Position numbers and translations under genes: made by a program. From the NCBI GenBank assembly GCA_963733265.1, contig CAVTCF010000005.1, forward strand, positions 180,618 to 244,617: a DNA stretch of 64,000 bases, written 5' to 3'. Position 1 is the stretch's first letter. Each line of letters opens with the position of its first letter. The notes beneath the pieces are model-generated. The model searched no databases, was not told the origin of the DNA, and saw only the letters and a list, made by a program, of their open reading frames with translations. This stretch comes from PALSA-1006 sp963733265 (lineage in GTDB: Bacteria; Pseudomonadota; Gammaproteobacteria; Burkholderiales; Gallionellaceae). Below are positions 1 through 9,100 of this stretch, piece by piece.

Positions 1-178
1 GGTTTTTGTCATCGCGCTGAAGAGGAACCATGCACTCGGTTTTGAAAGCTGATAAAGCGCGGTGGAATCTGGGAATGTCGCGCTCAACTCACCCTTTGAG
101 GGAACGACGAAGTGGCGGGACGACGAATTTTATGCTTCACGAAACAGTTCAACATGAAAGTTGACTGAGAGGTACACC

Positions 179-3100
179 ATGAAAAAGAATACGCAAAAAG
201 TTCATACGATCAAATCACGTGCGCCGCAATTCGGCAGATTGACTGTGCTGGTTGGCGCGCTTATTGCCACTGGCGTATTGCCGCCGTTGGTGATGCCGAC
301 TGCTGCTGCAGTTGGGATGCCGCCGTTGCCGAGGCCGTCGTTACCGGTGCCTATGGGCTTGCCTTGCGGGGGATGTACTCTTTCAACTCAGTCATATGTT
401 CCTGCGAACGTTTATGCCAGCTTCGATCCGACCGGTGCCCTAAACTCGCAAAAGCCTTTCGTGACAAACGGCAACAATCTGACTATCAACCAACAAGCTC
501 AAACTGCCATCCTCAACTGGCAGAGTTTCAACATTGCTAACGGCAACAGCGTCACTTTTAATCAGCCAAACAGCACATCGAGTACGCTTAACCGTATTTG
601 GGACTCGCAACCAAGCGTCATCGCCGGTTCGCTCAACGCCAATGGTCAGATATATCTGATTAACCAGAACGGCATTATTTTCTCCGGCACGGCGCAGGTG
701 AATACAGGTACTTTAATCGCTTCGTCTCTCAATATCAGCGATGCGCTATATACGGCCGGATATTTGACCAATACGTCAGGCACGCCAGATTTCACCAGTT
801 TTAATCCCAACGTACCCAGTGGCTTTGTGCGGGTGGATACTGGTGCTTTGCTGAACGGTTCGCGCGTGATGTTGTTTGCGCCGGTGGTGGAAAATAGCGG
901 CAAAATCACTACGCCGGACGGACAGACCATACTGGCGGCGGGAACCAGCGTTTATCTCGCGGCGAGTCAAGACCCTAACCTGCGCGGCCTGTTGGTTGAA
1001 GTTGATGTAAGCGTACCCCAGTTGGATGCAAATGGAAATACGGTAATGGTTTCATTTGCCGGTCAACCGGTTTCCGGTCTTGCAGACACGACCAATCCTC
1101 CAACTCTGACCAGTCATCCTGCATACGTTCTGAACAATGCGGCGGGAACGGTGACCAATACAGCTACGACCTATAACACTGACGGCACCCCCAAAAACTA
1201 CATTAGCGCGCCGCGTGGCAATATCACGCTGGTGGGCTATGCCGTCAACCAGGACGGATTGCTTTCCGCTACAACCGCAGTCAATGAAAACGGCACCATT
1301 AAACTGGAAGCGCGTTACGATGCATGGGACGCATCTGCCGCATCTGGCGCATTGCAATCAAAAGTAACTCAAAATACAAATTCGAATAATATTCTTAATG
1401 GTGGTGTTGGCAGCGATGGTAACGCCCCCTATGATATTCGTGCAACCCAAACCGGTACTGTAACACTTGGCCCAAACAGTAATATCACGATCGCCCCGGA
1501 AAGTGCCAGCACCAGTACCGTTACTGCGGGACAAGGATTTAATCCCTCAATCGTAGAGGTGATGGGTAACACGATCAACATGCGAAGCGGCAGCAGTATC
1601 GTCGCCCCCGGCGGCAAGGTGACGCTGGCTGCAATTAGCAGCATTAATGCTTCTGCTCCTTCGGATGGATCAGGTTCAAACGTTTACCAAGAGATCACAT
1701 CAACAAATGCTTATAGTGGTTTTTTAAATCCGGGTTACATTCCGAGTTCTGCCGCTGGAGATACTGCCAGAGTCTTCCTCGATAGCGGCAGTAAAATCGA
1801 TGTGTCGGGTAGCACTGCAACGGTTTCCGTTGCGCAAGATATTCTGTCAGTGCAATTACGCGGTACAGAATTGGCAAACTTTCCTTTGCAGACGAATGGT
1901 TATTTGTGGGGCAAGAATGTCTACATCGACATTCGCCAAGGATCAACTTTAGTCAATTATTCGGGTGAAGAAGCGCAGATTGCACAGGGCGTGGCGCAAC
2001 TGACTTCAGCCGGGGGAACCGTCAAACTTTTTTCCACAGGCGATGTTGTCGCCAAGGCAGGCTCTCTCATTAATATATCCGGAGGTCAGGTTGACTATAC
2101 CGGCGCAATTATTCCTTCGACCACTCTGATCTCAAATGGTGTGCAATACAACATTGCCAATGCACCCGGAAATATTATTTACAATGGAATAGGCGGGACG
2201 TATTCCGTTAACCATGCGAAATGGGGTGTGACAGATAGTTACAGCACGATGTCCGGCGGCGATATTCGCGGGATATGGGATGCAGGCTATGTGCAGGGTC
2301 AGGCAGCGGGTACCCTGTCCATAGTGGCACCCTCGGTTGTGCTAAATAGCACCGTGACAGCCAATACGGTTGTCGGCACTTACCAGACGCAGCCTTATGT
2401 TACACCGACCGCTCTGGCAACAGCCGGGCTGACAGACAATTACAAAAATACCTGGCAGATGTTGCCGGAGGGTGGCACGCTCAGCATCGGCGATAGCTCT
2501 GCTTCAGGTACTTTTTTTAATATTTATAATACAAGTAACACCGCACAAAACTATGTGACGAATTCCAATATTACGTTTCAGGCAAATACGCTGTCCAGTT
2601 CTTTTGCAGTAGGCGACACGCTACCAAGCGAATTTGCCGGTACGTCCAGTACGCCCGGTACGGTTTATATTGACCCGCAATTAATTTCCCAAACCGATGG
2701 GATTGATAATCTCTCGCTCAGCACCAATGGCATGATAACGGTGAAATCCGGTACCACGTTGACGCTGGCACCCGGCGGCTCGCTGTCTTTGCTAGCTGAT
2801 ATCATCAAAATGGAGGGTTCGATCTCTGCCCCTTCAGGTACGGTATCGCTGAAAACAACCTATACGACTACGACGACTTCCACCATAGCCGGGGAAATCA
2901 AAATTGGTGCGGATGCTTCCCCCAGCACCATTTCTACCCGTGGCTCGTGGGTTAATGAGTCTTCCTTGCAAGGAGTGAGCAATTTAAGCACTCCGCAGTA
3001 TATTAACGGGGGCAGTATCACCATCAAATCGGGTGGAAATCTGGATATTACGGCAGGCAGCGTTTTGGATGCCTCAGCGGGAGCCTTGCTAAGCTCGTCC

Positions 3101-6100
3101 AATAAAGTAACGGGCGGCAATGGTGGTGCGATCACATTATCCGGAAACTTTGATCAGGCAACTAATCCCTACGTTGCTCAGCTAGATAATCTTAACCTTT
3201 ACAGCTACGGGGTGGCAGGAGGCAAAGGCGGTGCGCTAACTATCAGTGCCGGTGATATCGTCATCGGGGGTACTGCAAGCAATGCACTGTCATTGTCCGC
3301 CGACTTTTTTAGTACGGGAGGATTTTCAAGCTACACGCTGAACTCGGCGGGCGGCTTGAACGGTATTCTGGTAGAACCCAATACAACCGTTGTTGCGACC
3401 AGCCAAACGCTGGTGTTGAATGCGACAGACTACAAGCAAGCCAGTGGCTCGAACATTTACAATTTTTCAACGCCTACCGTATTGCCGGATTGGGAGAGAA
3501 TCCCCGTTAACGTAACCCTTAATCTAAACGCTAACCCTAATAATAGCAGCCAAGCGAATGGTTCATTAATAGTTGGCGAGGGTGCGACTATCAAGGTTGA
3601 TCCTACTGCAACCATCAAATTGTGGTCCGACACCCAGCTTACAGTTTTGGGTACGCTGGATGCACCGGCCGGAACAATTGATTTGGAGCTCAATACGCTC
3701 CTGGGGAATGGGAATGTCAATTTTAATAATTCTTCAATTTGGCTGGGTAGTCAAAGTGAGCTGTTAAGCACCGGGGTGACGAAGCTTACCCCGAGTTCAA
3801 CAGGGTTAACTCAGGGGCAAGTGCTTAATGGGGGCACTGTCAAAATAAACAGCAATATGTTTGTTGTAGCCCAACAAGGATCGTTAATTGATGTCTCGGG
3901 AACTTCAACCTATCTGGATTTGCCTACACTCAGTTCAGGCGTTCAGATTTATCAAAAAGGTCTGGTAGCGGGTAATGCTGGCTCGGTGAATATTTCTGCC
4001 ACCGAAGGTGTATTTCTGGACGGAACCATGAAGGCTGGTGTGGACACGAGCACCGCCCAAGCCGGTAGTTTCTCATTGGCTCTTACTCCCCAATCAGGCA
4101 CTTACAACGGCTTTCGTTCGAGCACATGGGAATTGTATGTGCAATCTTCCGGCTCAGGTACGTTCGTGAGTAAAGTAGGTGATAGTGTTGCAACCTCAGA
4201 TTTTACTAACGTGGAAGGAATGGCGTATGTAGATGCCAGCGCGCTTAAAACTGCGGGCTTTGATCAGATTACGCTCACGAATTCCAATCTCAACGGCTTG
4301 ATTAGTTTTGCCGATCAAACAACGCTTCAGGCCAGACAAAGAATTACGCTGGACGCGCCAATTATCGAGCTCACCGGCAATTCAGGCAGTGCCAGTGTCA
4401 ATTCTGCTTATGTCAATTTGGCCAATAGCAATGTTTCAAATCAAACTGCAACTGCGCCAGCGGCCGGGAGCGGCGAATTTACGGTTTCAGCTCAGTTGGT
4501 TGACTTGACGGGGAATATTTCCGTATCCGGGATAAATCAGCTTGCGATTAACAGTGCCGGAGACATAAGGCTTAACGGAGTATTAAATTCGCCGACTGGT
4601 GCAACCGCACTGCAAGGGTCATTGTCGACTCAAGGTGCTATTAGTTTGCAAGCGAATCAGGTTTATCCAACCACGATGAGCCAATTTTCGATTAACTCCT
4701 CCACTGGTGAATATGCAGCAGTGGCAGTGAATACAGCGGTTACTGCCTCAGTGACTAGCGGGAATATCGTCAATGTAGCCGATACTTCCAAGCTTGCGGT
4801 GGGTGATAGCGTTTCGGGAGATGGTTTCCCTGCGGGAACAATAATTAAGTCCATAAGCAATGGCACAACTTTTGTAACCTCCCTTGCCGACACTAACGCT
4901 ACTGCCACAGGCGCATCGCTACAAATTGCCAGTGGGAGAGTCGTTACTGTAGCCGATACTTCCAATCTTGCAGTGGGTGAAAGCGTAACGGGAGGTGGTT
5001 TCCCTGCGGGAACAGTAATCGCGTCCATTACCAATGGCACAACTTTTGTAACCTCCCTTGCCGATACCAACACTACTGCTAATTCGGCGAGCACGATAGT
5101 TAACGGTAATTTATTTAACAGTAATTTATCGGGTGGTTTAACTGTAACTGCTGGTGATATCAGTCTCGGCAATTATGTTAATGCTAATCCTACGGGCGTA
5201 AAAGTAGCAGAACTACAAGTCTTTCTTCCGACTAACACAATCCAAATCAAGCTTAACAATAATGCGGCAGGCGTACCAACGCAAAGTATTTCACCGGTGA
5301 TGTCTGCCGGTGGACAAGTTACGCTGAATGCGGCGACGATAGATCAGGGTGGCGTATTAAAGGCGCCGATGGGTAGCATTGCTTTGAACGGCAGCCAAAG
5401 CGTTAAGCTAGACAGTGGCAGCCTGACTTCGGTTTCTGCAGACGGTGAAATTATTCCCTTCGGGTCGATACAAGGCGGTTCGACTTTGGTTTATAACCTG
5501 GGTTATTCCCAGAATGGTTCTCCCAATTATGTGACGATTTCAGCCGCAACGCTTCCGACGAAGCAGATTAATATTTCCGGAAATAATATTGCTATTGCAA
5601 ATGAAGCTGTAATAAAAGGAGTAGTAATAAAGGCAGCCGTTGTCGATTTATCCGGCGGCGGCGATCTCTACACCAACGAGTTTATCCCCGGTTCAGGTGG
5701 TGCGCCTAATGTGCTTGATCCTACAGCCACGACGGCGAACACTTTTGCAATTATTCCCGGCATATCTACATTTGCCCCGTATGACCCGCAGTTAACGGGT
5801 CAGTATAACTCCAGCGCTTCCAAGTCTGTCTTGACTGTAGGCGAGACGGTTTATCTGGCTGGAGGCAATGGATTAAGCGCGGGATATTATGCGCTGCTGC
5901 CCGCAAGCTATGCTTTGTTGCCGGGCGCTTACCGAATCAATCTGACCTCCGGGTATCAGGATATGTCGCCTAGCCAACCAGTTAACATGGTGGATGGCTC
6001 GCAAATCATCGCCGGTAAACTCGGCGTGGCCGGAACGGATATTTTAAGTTCACGCTGGTCGGGCTTTACCGTTGAAACCGGAGCTATGGCGCGAACACAA

Positions 6101-9100
6101 TCGCAATATCAAGACAGCTATGCAAGCAGTTTCTTTGCAACTCAGGCGGCTGCGAATGGCACGGCTGTTCCTTTGCAGCCGCAAGACGCAGGCCAGTTGG
6201 TAGTAACGGCCATTGCCAATAATGTAACAACGCCAACGTTGAGTTTGAACGGAACCTTTGCGGCTAGTCCGGGCAAGGGTGGCGTGGGCGCGCAGGTTGA
6301 CCTGAGCATCTCGGGCGGCAAATTTGAAATTGTAAACGGTATCGGGGCGGACAACGGTTACGTGCAGTTAGACTCAACATCTTTGACCAATATGGACGTC
6401 AACAGCCTGCTGATCGGGGGCGTTCGAGGTCAACCGACAACGCAGACGGTAAATGGAATAACTACCACCACAACCCCAATCACTGTGGGCGCGACCGATG
6501 TTTTGGTCAACAACGCCGGTAGCGTATTAAGCGGGCCGGAAATTATATTGGCGGGGACCAACTCGGTCACGGTTGCTTCCGGTAGTAGTATTCAAGGCGC
6601 GGGGACGTTTGCCGGGCAGGCCAACAATTTGGCTATAGGAAACACCACAACTGGCGTCAGCGGGGATGGTGCATTATTACGTGTCTCCTCAGGCCCGAAA
6701 GTGGCCGTTACACGCGCTAATCTCGGCACCGCGACGCCGTTTTTGAGTATTGTGAGCGGCGCGACGGTGGGTGCGCAGAATAATGCAGTATTGCTGGACT
6801 CGTCTTATAAAACTACGGTCGATAGTTCTGCAATATTAACCGGGCAGTCACTGAGTGTTGCGGCGCAGAACATTGATGTCGGTACGAATCCGAATGCTTC
6901 GGTTTCGTCTCCGACTCTGGCGTTGAGCGGTACGTTGTTAACGCAGGCGCTGGCGTTTAATGATCTCACGTTGCATAGTTATAACGGCATCAATTTTTAC
7001 GCCTCGGGCAATCTGGACGGACAATATGCCAGCACGCCGCATGTGCTGAGCAATCTGGTGCTCAATAGCAGTAGCCTGAACGGGTTTAACGCTTCTGGAA
7101 GCAATTCCATTTATGCCACAAATGTAACGCTGACGAACACGAATACCAGCGCGGACACTTCTACTGTACCGGCCTATAGTGCCGGTAGTCTGACTATAAC
7201 TGGCAACCAAATTACGCTGGCGGGTGGAAGCCAAGCGATTCAAGGGTTCGATAAGGTTACATTTAATGCAACAAAGCAGATCATTGCGCAAGGCACGGGT
7301 AGCATCACAATCGATGCTAAAGATACGACTGTTAATCACGACCTGGTACTGCAGGCCGGACAGATTACCGCTGGTAACAATGCCAGTCTGACCATTACTG
7401 CCAGCAATGAAGCTGTCTCAATTCTACCGGTTGCCGGAGCAACCGCATCGGCGACCTCAGCCTTGAATGCGAAGCTGAGCATTGTCGGCGGGAGCATTGC
7501 CGATAGCGGCATTATTGATCTGCCGTCGGGTTCAATTACGTTGCACGCCACAACTGGCGACGTGACGCTGGCGAGCGGTTCCATTACCTCTGCCAAAGGT
7601 TTGAGCGAAACCATTTCCGGCCAAACTGTGTATGCGAATGCAGGCACAGTAGGGCTGACCTCCGATAGCGGCGCAGTCAATATTAAAAGCGGTGCGCTGG
7701 TGGATGTGAGCGGTGCAAGCGACGGAGGAAATGCGGGCAGCATCAATGTCTCTGCAATTTATGGTACAGCAACAGTGGCGGGTAACTTGCAGGGAAGTGC
7801 GACTGCGAACTTCGCGGGCGGTTCGTTTGCATTGGATGCCAATACGCTAGGATTGATTCCCGGCTCAACAACTGGCAATTCACTTACCGATCTAAATGCT
7901 ACGCTGACCACAGGCGGTTTTACCACCTTGCGCGATATTCGTGTGCGTACCGGCGATTTGATAGTCGCACCGGGTACGGTCGTGCAGTCACAGACTTTCA
8001 ACCTGACTGCAGATACCGGAGCGATAGACGTGTTCGGCACGATCAACGCATCTGGCACTAATGGTGGAAATATTTTGCTGGCGGCCAATGGCAATGTGAC
8101 GCTGGAAAGCGGTTCTTTGTTGGATACGCATGCCACTAGCGGAATGTTAAGCAATGCAGCCGTGGCAACGACGAATGGTGTGACAACAGTAACGGTGGCC
8201 AGTACGGCCAATCTTGCGGTGGGCGAGCTAATTTCCGGCGATGGCTTTCCTTCGGGAACAGTTATTACGTCTATTACCAACGGCACCACTTTCGTGACCT
8301 CCAACGCTGACACAAATGCCAATGCCACGGGCGTAGCATTGCAAGTCGGCAATAGCGGTGGCAATGTCGCGCTGGAAACCACGACGGGTGCGATCAACAT
8401 GATGAAGTCTGCGGCCGTGCAAATCGACGTGCGCGGCGGCAATGGCGGAAAAGTACTGTTACGTGCGCTGCAAACCAATGGCGGAACCGATCTGGCAGTG
8501 AATGTGGCGAAGAACCCCGACGGGACTTCTAGTACTGGTTTCAATATCAGCACGGGGGCAAATGTTTCGCTGGAGGGATTCAAGGTTTATAACAATGCTA
8601 GTCTGTCTAAACTCGCTCCAACGGATGTTAGCGGTTCCGATATTGCAATCAACTCTAAAGATGTTGCGGCGAACACAAACACAACATCCTTCTTTTACAA
8701 TGACGCACAGACTTTTGCCAATAATGCCGGCGCCATCCAAAACAGACTGGGTATCGGCTCCAATATAAGTGTAATACCCGGAATTGAAATCGATAGCGTT
8801 GGTAACCTGACGCTTAAGGCAAACTGGGATTTATCTGCTTGGCATTTTAATAGTGAGCCGGGTGTTCTTACATTAAGGGCAGCCGGTAATCTGAATTTCG
8901 GCTTGGGCACTACTACAGCCTCATTAACGGATGGGTTTACTGCCAACACCCAGATTAAGTCTACGACTACATTTGCACCAACAGGCACCCCATCCTGGTC
9001 ATACCGGTTGGTGGCAGGCGCGGACTCGACCAGTGCTGACGTAATGGCGGTGAACAACACTATAGCAAGTGCTGGCGGCAATGTTGTACTGGTGTCCGGC

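Noticed and set aside
1..60. Possible end of a TpsB transporter or other upstream gene
   Set aside because: Short frames ending near positions 45 and 52 exist, but too few residues are present to recognise any family.
4457..4468. PAAG sequence in the adhesin as a LapG cleavage motif
   Set aside because: It fits the loose LapG consensus but lies about one third into the beta-helix stalk, not near a terminus, and short Ala-rich motifs are common in this protein.
7759..8583. 274-residue minus-strand open frame inside the adhesin gene
   Set aside because: It is antisense to the repetitive, intact FHA frame, has no ribosome site or recognisable domain, and similar antisense frames occur throughout that gene.
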